Source: CAVRUD01 sp963849635 (lineage in GTDB: Bacteria; Chloroflexota; Chloroflexia; Thermomicrobiales; UBA6265). From it: a stretch of DNA of 64,000 bases. Under the pieces are notes generated by a model. It did no database searches and was not told the origin of the DNA. It saw nothing but the letters and a program-made list of their open reading frames with translations. The stretch lies in NCBI GenBank assembly GCA_963849635.1, contig CAWKIA010000018.1, positions 496,001 to 560,000 on the forward strand, written 5' to 3'. Both the position numbers and the translations under genes were made by a program. Below, in pieces: positions 1-10,438 of this stretch. Positions within the stretch are counted from its first letter, which is position 1. Every line of letters begins with the position of its first letter.

Positions 1-313
1 CCCAGTCGGCCCAGACGCAGGCGGAGGAGATCGCGCCGCTGACCGTCCGCATCTGCGCGAACCCCAGCACCGTCGCCGTCTTCGTCGTTGTCAGCAGGTT
101 GGAGTACGTCGTCAGGTTGGCCGCCGTCGTGTACTGATGACGATAGGTGGAGCAGGTCGGCTCCAGTGCTTTCATCTCGCGCTCGAGCCGGTCCAGCTCC
201 GCCGTGACCTCGCCGGCGAAATCGCGGATGTAGTTGGCAATCGTCTCCGGTGTCCAACCGATCAAGCGGCCCGCTTCTTTCGGACGCGTCTCGTGCATCG
301 GTCGGCGGGTCAT
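1..313 (-). CDS. Hypothetical protein, N-terminal part (runs off the left edge)
   Basis: An open frame of 104 codons starts at ATG 313 and stays open to the window edge, so only the N-terminus is visible. The protein begins MTRRPMHETRPKEAG and has a charged helical stretch (ELDRLEREM, about residues 39-47) that could form a short coiled coil. It then becomes rich in Thr and Ala, which looks like a change of domain. There is no signal peptide or membrane segment. I do not recognise the family. Codon use is high-GC and matches the rest of the window, which supports real coding. Nothing upstream of the start reads as a strong ribosome binding site, so the start is moderately secure. Confidence 0.5.
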   Translation of the reverse strand, partial: MTRRPMHETRPKEAGRLIGWTPETIANYIRDFAGEVTAELDRLEREMKALEPTCSTYRHQYTTAANLTTYSNLLTTTKTATVLGFAQMRTVSGAISSACVWADW

Positions 314-704
314 GTCGGTCCTCGGGGGTCCCCTGATCGGCCGGCGCGCCGCCGGTCGGGCGCGCCGATGAACCCCGTCGGGGTGGGTGTATCCGCCACG
401 CGAAGCCGCGGTGGGGTGTCCGGAGATACTACGCACGACCGGCTCCACCGGATCACGGACGGGGGCCCGCCGCGAATTCTGGGCTACACGAGCGCGTCGC
501 CCGTACGCCGTGGCGTCCACGCCAGGGGGGCCGTCGCCTCCAGGACCGGCCCGCCGCACCATCGACAGAGCTTGTGCGCCACTGGGCAGGACTCCTCAAA
601 AACTGCGGATGCCACGGTTCGGCTTCGCGCGGTCGCGGCACCAGCACGCCAGCGCCGTAGGAATCGTGGAATAACGATTGTCCGAGCTTTGCGAGGGTAG
701 CGCG
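314..704. other. Intergenic stretch with no supported gene
   Basis: Overlapping open frames exist on both strands, but all are arginine/proline-rich GC artefacts without a ribosome binding site or recognisable motif. The only structure I see nearby is the hairpin that follows at 705-731. Confidence 0.5.
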
Positions 705-731
705 ACGGGCCGGGGATGGTTCCCGGCCCGT
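705..731 (-). terminator. Hairpin downstream of the secreted-protein gene
   Basis: Two perfect 10-base arms, ACGGGCCGGG and CCCGGCCCGT, flank a 7-base loop. It lies 25 bases past the stop codon of the minus-strand gene 756-1334. There is no clear T-run, so termination is inferred from position and stem strength. Confidence 0.5.
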
Positions 732-755
732 CCGTGCGATCGGTCGTGCTGGTCG

Positions 756-1334
756 TTACGAGGTCGGCGTGCCGGCCGCGGGCGACGCCGCCGGGAAGCC
801 GGGCGCGCCCACGCCCATCCGGACCCCCGTCGCGGGCGGGCCGCCTGTGATGACGTCGACGACGGTGCCCGCCGCGTCGCGGATGGTCGGCCCCGAGCGC
901 GGGTCATCGTCGAGCAAGGTCTGCCCGTCCTCGCTGACCGTCGGGTAGGCGTCGATGGTGACGGTGCCGACGAAGGCCCCGTTGGCGTCGGAGAGCAGCT
1001 GGACGGAGGTGAAGTGGACGCTGCGCGGGCCGGTGGGTTCCCAGGTCCCGACCTCGGTGCTGACGAAGGTCACGCCTCCGGGCCCGGCCTGGGTGGCCGC
1101 CACCGCCTGGATGTTGGTGCCGTCGGCGAAGAAGACCGCCAGGGCGGGGCCGCCCGGGGCCTTCACGTTCCAGACGCCGACGATCGGGTGGCCGGCCCGG
1201 GCGTCGGCGTCCTCTTGGGCTGACGTCGCAAGCCCCCCTTGACCGACCCCGACCAGCCCGACCGCCACCGCGACCGCCAACGCCACTACTATCGCCAGGT
1301 TCCGCATTCTGCCGCCGAGAGCGTTCGCCTGCAT
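756..1334 (-). CDS. Secreted protein of unknown function
   Basis: The start chosen is ATG 1334, preceded by GGAAGG about nine bases upstream; the longer frame to 1436 adds only Arg-rich sequence. The 192-residue product begins with a signal peptide: basic MQANALGGRMRN, then a long Ala/Val hydrophobic core ending near ATSAQ. The mature part starts HPIVGVWNV and continues with alternating polar and hydrophobic segments (FFADGTN, GTWEPTG, VHFTSVQLL, GTVTIDAYPTV). This pattern suggests a beta-rich fold of the kind often annotated as lipocalin-like. The C-terminus is a flexible Pro/Ala/Thr tail. Function is unknown. It is followed by a hairpin and looks monocistronic. Confidence 0.7.
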   Translation of the reverse strand: MQANALGGRMRNLAIVVALAVAVAVGLVGVGQGGLATSAQEDADARAGHPIVGVWNVKAPGGPALAVFFADGTNIQAVAATQAGPGGVTFVSTEVGTWEPTGPRSVHFTSVQLLSDANGAFVGTVTIDAYPTVSEDGQTLLDDDPRSGPTIRDAAGTVVDVITGGPPATGVRMGVGAPGFPAASPAAGTPTS

Positions 1335-1482
1335 CGTCGTTTCCTTCCGTGTCCGCGACCCGTGGCCGCGTTCCGTCGAGGGGACCGTTCCCCTCGACCG
1401 CGCAGCCCCATCCTGCCGAAGTGGCGGTAGCGACACATCCCGGAGACCACGGAGTTCTTGGCGGGAGGGAAAACTCGGCGGT

Positions 1483-1500
1483 CTCCGTAGGGCTACGGAG
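1483..1500 (-). terminator. Terminator of the LuxR-type regulator gene
   Basis: Arms CTCCGTA and TACGGAG form a short stem with a 4-base loop. Read on the minus strand it is followed by ACCGCCGAGTTTTCCC, a modest T-run. It lies 36 bases past the stop of the minus-strand regulator. Confidence 0.5.
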
Positions 1501-1536
1501 GGGTGGGCGGAGACACGGGAATGTGGGGCGCCGCGG

Positions 1537-4146
1537 TCAGACGAGGCCGTGGCGGACGGCGTAGGCGGCCACGGCAGTCCGGGAGTCGAGCCCGAGCTTG
1601 TTGAGGATGGCCGCGACGTGGGTTTCGGCGGTCCGCCGGCCGATGAAGAGCGCCTCCGCGATCTCGCGGTCGGTGTGGCCGGCGACCAGCAGGCGCAGGA
1701 CGTCGCGTTCGCGGCGAGTCAATCCCAGCCGCGCCGCGGGGTCGGCCGGGGTGCGCGGCGACGGCACCCGCTCGACGTGCGCCGCCTCGGCGACCACCGC
1801 CGCCAGGGGGAGCGCCCCGCCGGCTGCCCAGGCGGCGGCGTAGCCGTCGTCGCCGAGCCGCGTCCGCGCGGAGGCGACCGCGCGGTCGTAGTGCGGCCAG
1901 AGTGTGGGGTCGAGCGGTGCGCCGAGCAGCTCGTGCAGGCGCGCGGCCGCCCCGAACAGGCGGGCCGCCGCTTCGGCCTGGCTCCCTTCGGCAGCGAGGA
2001 TCGCGAGGCCATCGAGCGGCCGGACAAGGAGTCGCTGGTCTCGTTGGTCCCAGGCCTGGCTCAGGCTCTGCCGATAGAGCACCGCCGCCCGGGTGGCGTC
2101 GCCCCGATTGCGGGCGACCACCGCTAGGGTGAACAGGGAATGGGCTGCCCCCCAGGCGAACCCGCGCTCGCGTTGCAGCGCGAGCGCCTCTTCGGCCAGG
2201 CGCGTGGCCCGCGCGTGGTCGCCCCGCCTGACGGCCACATCGGCCAAGTTGCCGAGCAACAGGCTCACCGTGGCGGCGGCGTTGGCGGCCGTGTCGCCCA
2301 GGTCGCGCATCACCGCGAGCGCCGCTTCGTGCAGACGATTCGCCCGGTCGTAGTCCCCTGCAGAGCAACGCCGCGTGGCCGAGGATGAGCAGCGCGTTGC
2401 CGGCGCCGAACGAGTCCCCGATCTCCCGGGCGATGGCGACGCTCTCTTCGCACCAGGCCGCCGCCTGCGGCTCGTCGCCTTGCCAGACCGCGATCGACGC
2501 CGCCCCGTTCAGGACCCGAACGCGCTCCATCGTGCGGGCTCCGGCGCTCCACCCGACCGCCCGCTCCAGCCAGCCGCGCCCCTCGGTGAAGTGGCTGCGG
2601 AGAAACCAGAACGGCCACAGCGCCGCGGTCAGTCGCACGCCGGCAGCGATGCCCCCGATCTCCGTCAGCCACGCCAGCGCCGCCCGCACGTTGGCGTGCT
2701 CCGCCTCCAGCACGTCGCCCCACCGATTCTGCGCCGAGGTGAACCAGAACGGCGCGGCCCGCTCGGCCAGGTTGAGGCACCAGGCAGCGTGGGCACCCCG
2801 GACCGTCGCCTCCTCGCCGCTCGTGGCGAGCTGCTCCAGGGCGTACTCGCGGATGGTCTCCAGCATCCCGAACCGGGGCTCGCCGTCGGCGCTCGCCTCC
2901 CGATGGAGCAAGCTCCCGTCGACCAACGCCGAGAGGGCCGTGAAGACGTCGAACTGCGGGCCGTTGCCCGTCCGGCCGACCGCCTCCGCCGCCTCCAGCG
3001 TACCGCCGCCGGGGAAGACGGCCAAGCGGCGGAAGAGGACCCGCTCCTCTTCGGCGAGCAGGTCGTGGCTCCAGGCGATGGCGTCGCGCAGGGTGCGCAG
3101 CCGCGCCGGCTGGTCGCGCGGCCCGCCGGTCAGCAGCGCCAGCCGGCGCTCCAGCCGCGCCAACAGCGCCGGCGGCGGGAGGACGGTGCTGCGCGCGGCG
3201 GCCAGCTCGATCGCCAGCGGCAGCCCGTCCAGGCGGACGCAGATGGCGGCGACGCTCGCGGCGTTGTCGTCAGTGAAGGCGAAGTCGGGCCGCGCCGCCC
3301 GCGCTCGGGCACAGAAGAGGCGGACCGCCGCCGATCTCGGCGACCTCCGCCACCGACCGCGACGCGTCCGGGGTCGGGCACCGCCAGCGGTGGCACCGGG
3401 AACTGGTGTTCCCCGGAGACGCGCACGACTGCGCGGCTCGTTGCCAGCACCGTCAACCGGGGACAGGCCGCCAGCAGTGCGGCCACCACCGGCGCCGCGG
3501 CCGTGACGTGCTCGAAGTTGTCGAGCAGGAGGAGGGCCGCCCGCTGCGCCAGGAAGGCCGCGAGGCGCTCGGGCAGCGGCCGGTCGCCGGCCTCCTGCAC
3601 TCCCAGCGCCGCGGCGATCGCCGCCGGCACCAGCGCCGGGTCGGCCAGCGGGGCGAGGCCGACGAACCACACCCCGTCGGTGAACGCTTCCCCGACGTCG
3701 GACGCCACCGCCAACGCTAGGCGGGTCTTGCCGACCCCGCCCGGTCCGGTCAAGGTGACGAGCGAGACGTCAGGGTGGAGCAGGAGGTCGCGCACCATGG
3801 CGACCTCGCGCTCCCGGCCGATCAGCGGGGTGAGCGAGCGTGGGAGGGGGGGCGCGACCGCCTGGGCCCGTAGGGGAAAGGGAATCACCCGGGGTGGGGC
3901 TGGACGGGTCTGCGTCGTCGGAGGCACGGGACGCCTGCGCCCCGCCTGGTAGCGTGCGAGGTCGGCCGGCGCGATCTGGAAGACCCCGCCGCTCTTCGCG
4001 GCGGGCAAGTCGCCGCGCGCGATGGCACGGCGGATGGTGCGGTGGCTGACGCCGAGCGCAGCCGCCGCCGCACTGGCCGAGAGCCAGCCGGCCGCGTCGG
4101 CGTCCTGTCCACTGTCCACTGTCCACGGGGGGGCCTGTTTGTCCAT
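1537..4146 (-). CDS. LuxR-family ATPase regulator with an extra N-terminal excisionase-like HTH (three frameshifts)
   Basis: After removing three single extra bases, this reads as one protein of about 868 residues. The domains in order are: an excisionase/MerR-like helix-turn-helix (AAAALGVSHRTIRRAIARG and following); an NB-ARC type ATPase with Walker A LTGPGGVGKTRLAL and Walker B ALLLLDNFEH; an arm with LDGLPLAIELAAAR; TPR-like helices; and a C-terminal LuxR HTH (LTRRERDVLRLLVAGHTDRE, then HVAAILNKLGL). The shifts sit near 3370-3373 (GGGG), 3326-3333 and 2355-2358 (CCCC). They could be sequence errors or real decay. The start is uncertain: ATG 4146, or GTG 4182, or a codon downstream of the TGTCCAC repeats at 4106-4126. 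The gene is transcribed divergently from the cupredoxin gene. Its target is unknown. Confidence 0.7.
4106..4126. repeat. Three tandem TGTCCAC heptamers
   Basis: Three perfect copies of a 7-base word lie end to end in the first codons assigned to the LuxR-type regulator. The period matches that of the repeats in the ATP synthase operon spacers. In the gene frame they encode part of WTVDSGQ. This may mean that the true start is further in and the repeat is leader. Confidence 0.8.
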
Positions 4147-4182
4147 CGTCGGGATAGCATCGCCGAGGCCCGGCTCAGGCAC

Positions 4183-4569
4183 AAGCGCGAGGAACCGCGG
4201 CGACGGATGAGCGAGCGGCGTCGCACAAACGGCCGTTTCTGCGACACCGCCAGGGTGCCCCTCACGCCAACGGTCTCATGCGGGGTTTCTCGTCGCGAAA
4301 CCCGTCTCGAAATCAACGTCTTGTTTCGTACATGGCGCTTTAGGTTTTGAGGCAACCGCTGCGGCGGGATTTACCGATTGTGCGCACCTTTGCACGCCCC
4401 GTAGTCGCCGGTGGATCTGGTGCGGAAGGGTGGCCCAGGTACGGGGAGATGTCCGTGTCGACAGGCGGTTCTCCTCGTCCTTCGCCGCAGAGCTCCAGGG
4501 GACTACACTGAGGAAGCCGATTGCCAAACAAGGTCGTCGGAGCGAACCGATCACGACGGAGGATCCGCC
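4183..4569. other. Divergent spacer between the regulator and the cupredoxin gene
   Basis: This 387-base region should hold both promoters. The clearest structure is an inverted repeat at 4283-4303, GGGTTTC and GAAACCC separated by TCGTCGC, which could be an operator or leader hairpin. TACACT at 4504-4509 is a possible -10 for the plus-strand gene, with no convincing -35. Confidence 0.4.
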
Positions 4570-5445
4570 ATGCGTCGCTCCATCCTGCTCTGCGTGCTTG
4601 TCCTGTTCGTCATCGGCACCGGCGTGGTCGCCGTGCCAAGTAGTTACCCAAGGGCGACCTCTGCCGCATCGGTGTTCGACGAATACCCGAAATTGTCGGT
4701 GACGGTGACCGACGACGCATATATCCTCGATGTTGCGGAAGTTCCGGCGGGCCTGGTTGTGGTGTCAGTCATCAACACAACCCAGGACAGTGTCGACGCC
4801 GCGATCGTTGGCCCAGCGCCCGGTCAGACCGCGGCCGAGCTGATCGCCGCGGCTGCGATCCCACCGGCTAGCCCAGGCGAGTTGGCGCCATTCCTGTACG
4901 ACGCGACGCTCCCGGGTGGGCCGACCATGGTTCCCGTTGATGAAACCCGGGAAGAACTCGTGCTGCTCACGGAAGGGGACTGGGGGGTCTTCGGAGCGGA
5001 CGGCCGAACGCCGGGTATCTTTGCCGCCGTCACCGGGGACGGATCGCTCACTGAGCCGCCGACCGCCGACGTTGAGGTGGAGATGGGAGACTTCTCGTTC
5101 AGCGGCCTCACGAACAGCGTACCGGCCGGCCCACAGATTTGGAAAGTGACGACCAAAGGCGAGCAGCCACACGCGCTCATGCTTGTCGGCGTGCCCGCGG
5201 GGACGCCCCCCGAGGACGTCCTGGCTATCTTCGGCATAGGCGATCCCTCATCCGCCGGCGCCCCAACTTCGGCAGATCTCGTGCCCGTAACTGACGGCGT
5301 CAGTCTGCAATCAGACGGTCAGTCCCTGTGGCTGCCGGTCACCCTAGAAGCTGGAACCTACGCGGTGGTGTGCTTCGTACCCGATCCGACGACCGGGAAG
5401 TCGCACATGGAAGAGGGGATGCTGACGGTCTTTGAAGTCGCCTGA
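4570..5445 (+). CDS. Exported cupredoxin-like copper protein
   Basis: ATG 4570 is preceded by GGAGG at good spacing, which excludes the longer frame from 4411. The 291-residue product has a signal peptide (MRRSILLCVLVLFVIGTG). It seems to have two beta-rich halves. The C-terminal half carries a plausible type-1 copper set: His201 in EQPHALML, Cys268 in YAVVCFVPD, His279 in KSHMEEGM and Met284. This is the order H...C...H...M seen in plastocyanin/azurin-type folds. The N-terminal half (about residues 45-160) lacks these ligands. The likely role is extracytoplasmic electron transfer or copper binding; the partner is not visible. A strong hairpin follows. Copper binding is inferred from motif order only. 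Confidence 0.65.
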   Translation: MRRSILLCVLVLFVIGTGVVAVPSSYPRATSAASVFDEYPKLSVTVTDDAYILDVAEVPAGLVVVSVINTTQDSVDAAIVGPAPGQTAAELIAAAAIPPASPGELAPFLYDATLPGGPTMVPVDETREELVLLTEGDWGVFGADGRTPGIFAAVTGDGSLTEPPTADVEVEMGDFSFSGLTNSVPAGPQIWKVTTKGEQPHALMLVGVPAGTPPEDVLAIFGIGDPSSAGAPTSADLVPVTDGVSLQSDGQSLWLPVTLEAGTYAVVCFVPDPTTGKSHMEEGMLTVFEVA

Positions 5446-5469
5446 TCGCCGGTTTCGTCTCGCGACACT

Positions 5470-5505
5470 CGGAGCGCGCCCGCCAGAAATGTGGGACGCG
5501 CTCCG
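5470..5505 (+). terminator. Rho-independent-like terminator of the cupredoxin gene
   Basis: Perfect 9-base arms CGGAGCGCG and CGCGCTCCG enclose an 18-base loop, followed by TTTCGTT. It lies 25 bases after the stop codon. Confidence 0.6.
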
Positions 5506-5814
5506 TTTCGTTCGCCCCTTCAGGCTCCATGGGGAAAACCTAGAGCGGGGGGGGAATCCTCCGAAGTTGGTCGTCCGTTTTTCAACGGGCTGGGCCAAGC
5601 TCGTGTCCATCGGTAGACTCAACCCCTATTGTGCGCAGAACTGATGCACGCGATGACAGCAGGATGATGGTCTTGTCTAGGATCGTGCGACAATACCCGG
5701 CGAGCGCCGGACCGTGCGGGAGTGGCTACCCGCGATAGACGGGTACGGCATTTTGGTGTGGTGAGCAAATAAAGATTGTGATATCCTTCACAGCGCAAGA
5801 GTCGGAGCAATCGG
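5506..5814. other. Spacer upstream of the ATP synthase operon
   Basis: No coding sequence is supported here. The operon promoter is expected in this stretch. The last 60 bases are AT-richer than the surroundings (around AAATAAAGATTGTGATATCC), but no clean -35/-10 pair stands out. Confidence 0.4.
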
Positions 5815-6120
5815 GTGCATAAGGGCCCGACTCCAGAACAACGGGCGCAGTTGAGTACGGCGGGTGTCGCCGCGGGTCTCGGATGCTCGATCGCGGTCAC
5901 CATCGTGGTGATGATTGTTGGCGGCATCCTACTTGACCGTGTCTTAGACACGTCGCCGATCCTGACGCTTGTCGGCGTTGGCCTCGGACTGGCTGGAGCG
6001 ATCTACCAGCTATTCGAACTCGCGCGGGTGGGGCGGCCGCCCGAACAAGCACCTCCTATCACGAAGGGCTTGATCCGATTGCGCCAGGGACGCAACCGGG
6101 ACTTGCCACGCGACCAGTAA
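5815..6120 (+). CDS. AtpZ/AtpI-family ATP synthase accessory protein
   Basis: This 101-residue protein starts at GTG 5815. It has two membrane segments, roughly residues 19-39 (GLGCSIAVTIVVMIVGGILL) and 47-67 (SPILTLVGVGLGLAGAIYQL), with a basic C-terminal tail. Size, the two-helix hairpin and position as first gene before atpB match the AtpZ/AtpI group. That group is linked to assembly of the c-ring or to Mg2+/Ca2+ supply for the F-type ATP synthase. Sequence identity in this family is low, so the call rests partly on context. It is probably cotranscribed with atpB, 69 bases downstream. Confidence 0.75.
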   Translation: MHKGPTPEQRAQLSTAGVAAGLGCSIAVTIVVMIVGGILLDRVLDTSPILTLVGVGLGLAGAIYQLFELARVGRPPEQAPPITKGLIRLRQGRNRDLPRDQ

Positions 6121-6189
6121 CGACGCAAAGGTTCGAGCCGGGTCGGAAAACCCGACGAACGGCGAACGGGTGAGGAGCGGCACCAACGC

Positions 6190-7113
6190 ATGGAACTGCA
6201 CGTCGAGCTCGCGGCGGAAACGCTCTTCCACATCGGGCCAATCCCGGTGACCAACTCGATGCTGATGATGTTCATCGTCATGGGGTTGATTCTGCTGGTT
6301 GGGTCAATGATCGCCCGGAAGCTGCAGATGGTTCCGGGGCGCGCCCAGGGTGCCGTCGAGTTGCTCGTCGAATTTCTCCTCGGCTTGGTCGAGGGCACGG
6401 CCGGCAAGCGCCTGGGCCGCCGGATCTTCCCCCTGGTTGGAGCGCTCTTCATCTTCATCATCATCGCGAACTGGACGGCCCTGCTTCCAGGAGTCGGCAC
6501 GGTGGGCTTTTCCAAAGAAGAAGCTGCCGCGACCAGCGACGAACATGCGACCGAAGAGGGCGCGGTCGTCTCAGAGGGTCAAGACGCTACCAATGCCGAC
6601 GAGGAAGAGCACGAGGATGTCCTGGTGCCCTACTTCCGCGCTCCGAACGCCGACCTGAACATGACCCTGGCGATGGCGCTCCTCGCCTTCGGTGTGGTCC
6701 AGATCGTCGGTGTGCGCGCCCATGGCTTTATCGGCCGCCTCAAGCACATGGCCGATCCCCCGTTGCTCTTCCCGATCGAACTCATCTCCGAACTCTCCCG
6801 CATCGTTTCGCTCTCCGCTCGTCTCTTTGGCAACGTCTTCGCCGGTGAAGTGCTCCTCGCGGTCATGTACGCCCTGGCGGCGTCGATCAAGATCGCGATC
6901 CTTCCGGTGGTCTTCCCGGTCGTCTTCCTCTTCCTTGAACTGCTCTTCGGATCGATCCAGGCGCTCGTCTTCGCGCTGCTCACCCTGATCTACATCACGC
7001 TGGCGGCCGCAGGTGGCCATGGCGACGAGCATCACGAGGAAGATCCTCATCATGCGCCCGAGCCGCGGGCACTCGGCGGCATTCCCAGCGTTCCGGCAGG
7101 TGCCGGCGACTAA
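6190..7113 (+). CDS. atpB: ATP synthase F0 subunit a
   Basis: This 307-residue membrane protein forms the proton half-channels beside the c-ring. The essential arginine is Arg211 in SLSARLFGNVFAGE, the family's most conserved segment. Several hydrophobic helices are clear, and GPIPVTNSMLMMF near the N-terminus is typical. Two things are odd. Between the second helix and APNADLNMTLAMAL lies a strongly acidic stretch (about residues 109-144, many Asp/Glu). The C-terminus ends in an Asp/Glu/His-rich tail (HGDEHHEEDPHHAPEP). ATG 6190 follows GTGAGGAG at 6170-6177, about 12 bases upstream. The gene lies between the AtpZ/I-like gene and atpE. Confidence 0.95.
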   Translation: MELHVELAAETLFHIGPIPVTNSMLMMFIVMGLILLVGSMIARKLQMVPGRAQGAVELLVEFLLGLVEGTAGKRLGRRIFPLVGALFIFIIIANWTALLPGVGTVGFSKEEAAATSDEHATEEGAVVSEGQDATNADEEEHEDVLVPYFRAPNADLNMTLAMALLAFGVVQIVGVRAHGFIGRLKHMADPPLLFPIELISELSRIVSLSARLFGNVFAGEVLLAVMYALAASIKIAILPVVFPVVFLFLELLFGSIQALVFALLTLIYITLAAAGGHGDEHHEEDPHHAPEPRALGGIPSVPAGAGD

Positions 7114-7317
7114 CAGCGGTGGTTCTCCCCGGTTGGATCGAGTCGCCAGTCGGCGCGATTCCACCAGGGCCACGTAACAGGTACGGACGGACGGCGCGAC
7201 GCCGCTGGCGGGGCGTCCCGGACAAGAGTAGGACGGGAATCGGCACGTTGTCGCTTCCCAATGAAATAGGGGGGTGACCGGACCGACTACGGCCGGCGCC
7301 AAGAGGAGGAACGCGAC

Positions 7318-7572
7318 GTGTTGGACGGGATTCAGGATCCAGCTGCCGGTGAGAATATTGCCCGTTACATCGGCGCGGGCATCGCGATCGGTGTGGGCGC
7401 CATCGGCCCTGGCCTCGGCATTGGTTTGGCCGTCCGAGGCGCCATGGAGGCCCTCGGCCGCAACCCGGAGGCCAGCGGTGAGATCCGAACGACGATGATC
7501 ATCGGTGCGGCGCTCGCGGAAGCCGTCGCCATCTACGCGTTCGTTATCGCGATCGTGATCCTCTTCGTCTAA
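7318..7572 (+). CDS. atpE: ATP synthase F0 subunit c (H+-type)
   Basis: This 84-residue proteolipid is a hairpin of two helices joined by the polar loop RGAMEALGRNPEA. The ion-binding carboxylate is Glu68 in GAALAEAVAIY. Positions that carry Gln, and Ser/Thr next to the Glu, in Na+-dependent c-rings are Ile and Ala/Val here (GPGLGIGLAV and ALAEAVAIY), so a proton-coupled ring is expected. It starts at GTG 7318, behind the strong AAGAGGAGGA site, consistent with the high expression needed for a multi-copy subunit. The spacer to atpF holds a long hairpin built of 7-base words. Confidence 0.95.
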   Translation: MLDGIQDPAAGENIARYIGAGIAIGVGAIGPGLGIGLAVRGAMEALGRNPEASGEIRTTMIIGAALAEAVAIYAFVIAIVILFV

Positions 7573-7576
7573 GGGG

Positions 7577-7648
7577 TAGGCGTTAGGCGTTAGGCGTCAG
7601 GAGCACGCCACTCGGTCCCTAACGCCTAACGCCTAACGCCTGACGCCT
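7577..7648. repeat. Heptamer-repeat hairpin in the atpE-atpF spacer
   Basis: The left arm holds tandem GGCGTTA words and the right arm tandem complementary CCTAACG words, so about 20 bases can pair around a 16-19-base loop. The repeat fills almost the whole spacer and ends just before the atpF ribosome binding site. Confidence 0.9.
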
Positions 7649-7659
7649 GGGGGAACCCG

Positions 7660-8196
7660 ATGGACGCTCTTGGAATCAATGGCTGGAACCTAGCGGTCCA
7701 GTTCCTCGCCTTCATAATCTTTATCTACCTGCTCTGGAAATACGCCCTCGGGCCGATCGTGCGCATCCTCGATGAGCGGTCGACCAAGGTGAGCGAGAGC
7801 ATGGCCGCGGCCGAGCGGATGCAGGCAGAACTTCAGGCGACCGCCAGTCGCAACGAAGAGGTTCTGGCCCAAGCGCGGGTCGAGGCCCAGTCGATCGTCA
7901 CCAATGCCAGAGCGGTGAGCGACGCAACGATCGCTCGCGCTCGGGAAGAGGCCGGCAAGCAGGCGGATGATTATCTGACACGCGCCCAGGAGACCTTGAG
8001 GCAGGAGACTGCCCAGGCTCGTCTTGCGCTGCGGGAAGAGATCGCCGACCTCGCCGTCCTTGCCGCCGGCAAGATCGTGCGCAAGGAGCTCGATCCTGCC
8101 AGCCAGGCTCGATTGATCGAAGAGACACTCGCCGAAGCAACGTCTGGCCGGTCGGGGAACAACAATCGGCCTCCAACACCGACGACTCAAGCTTAG
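7660..8196 (+). CDS. atpF: ATP synthase F0 subunit b
   Basis: This 178-residue subunit forms the peripheral stalk. It has one N-terminal membrane helix (NLAVQFLAFIIFIYLLWKYA), then a long charged helix starting at LGPIVRILDERSTKVSESM and extending to about residue 150, with the Glu/Ala/Gln/Arg composition of the b dimer. The C-terminus is a short Asn/Pro/Thr tail. ATG 7660 follows GGGGGAA. Only one b gene is present, so a homodimeric stalk is expected rather than b/b'. The next spacer holds two AGCTAGC copies. Confidence 0.93.
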   Translation: MDALGINGWNLAVQFLAFIIFIYLLWKYALGPIVRILDERSTKVSESMAAAERMQAELQATASRNEEVLAQARVEAQSIVTNARAVSDATIARAREEAGKQADDYLTRAQETLRQETAQARLALREEIADLAVLAAGKIVRKELDPASQARLIEETLAEATSGRSGNNNRPPTPTTQA

Positions 8197-8198
8197 CC

Positions 8199-8212
8199 AG
8201 CTAGCAGCTAGC
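8199..8212. repeat. Two tandem AGCTAGC heptamers in the atpF-atpH spacer
   Basis: Two perfect 7-base copies, each containing the palindrome GCTAGC, fill about half of the 33-base spacer. The atpH ribosome binding site (AAGAAAGG) follows directly. Confidence 0.8.
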
Positions 8213-8229
8213 AAGAAAGGGCACCTGCG

Positions 8230-8760
8230 ATGGCCTCCGGCGCCGCGAAAAGATACGCGCAGGCGGTGCTGAGCCTGGCCCGGGACCGGAAGAGCCTGGA
8301 TGCCTGGCAAGCCGACCTCGGAACGCTCAATGCTCTGATGTCTGATCCAAAGGCTGGGCAATTCTTCTCCAGCCCGCGGATCAGTTTGGGTGAGAAGGTC
8401 CAGTTGCTCGACTCGGCGTTGCTCAACGCTCAGCCCGAGGCGCGAAACCTGGCCCGCCTGCTCGCCGAGCGCAACCGCCTCGGCGTGATCGCCGACCTCT
8501 ACCGGATCTACACCGACGCCCGGCTGGCGGATCAGGGCATCGCGGTGGCGAACGTCACCACCGCCGAAGATCTGAACCCCGCCGAGCAAGCCGCGATTGC
8601 GGACCAACTCAAGCGGATTGTCGGAAAAGAAATCGAACTGCGGATGAAGACCGATCCGGCCATCATCGGCGGCATCGTCGCTCGCGTCGGCGACCAATTG
8701 ATCGACGGCAGCGTCGTGACGCGGCTCCGGCAACTTCGCGCCAGGCTCACGCAGTCGTGA
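8230..8760 (+). CDS. atpH: ATP synthase F1 subunit delta
   Basis: This 176-residue protein connects the peripheral stalk to the top of the alpha/beta hexamer (OSCP-type). The N-terminal helical domain begins SGAAKRYAQAVLSLARD, a typical delta opening. The C-terminal region includes VANVTTAEDLNPAEQ and the conserved ending IIGGIVARVGDQLIDGSV, followed by RLRQLRARL. Length is normal. ATG 8230 follows AAGAAAGG. The stop codon already lies inside the first copy of the GACGTGA repeat that fills the next spacer. Confidence 0.93.
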   Translation: MASGAAKRYAQAVLSLARDRKSLDAWQADLGTLNALMSDPKAGQFFSSPRISLGEKVQLLDSALLNAQPEARNLARLLAERNRLGVIADLYRIYTDARLADQGIAVANVTTAEDLNPAEQAAIADQLKRIVGKEIELRMKTDPAIIGGIVARVGDQLIDGSVVTRLRQLRARLTQS

Positions 8761-8857
8761 GACGTGAGACGTGAGACGTGAGTAGGACGCCTTCTCAGTT
8801 CCCAACTCTTGGCTCTTTGCTCCATTCTCACGTCTCACGTCTCATATCTCACGTCTA
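8757..8857. repeat. Heptamer-repeat hairpin in the atpH-atpA spacer
   Basis: At least three tandem GACGTGA words on the left face complementary TCTCACG words on the right, enough to pair about 18 bases. About 50 bases of unrelated sequence lie between the arms. The right arm ends three bases before the first possible atpA start. Confidence 0.9.
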
Positions 8858-8872
8858 GAAATGAGGATGCTA

Positions 8873-10422
<1,550 letters not shown>

Positions 10423-10438
10423 CTGTTCGTCCCGTTAC

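Noticed and set aside
137..700. A 187-codon plus-strand frame near the left edge
   Set aside because: It overlaps a better-supported minus-strand gene, has no ribosome binding site and has the Arg/Pro-rich composition of a shadow frame.
7318..7572. Sodium-coupled c-ring
   Set aside because: The Gln and Ser/Thr ligands of Na+-type c subunits are replaced by Ile and Ala/Val, so proton coupling is more likely.
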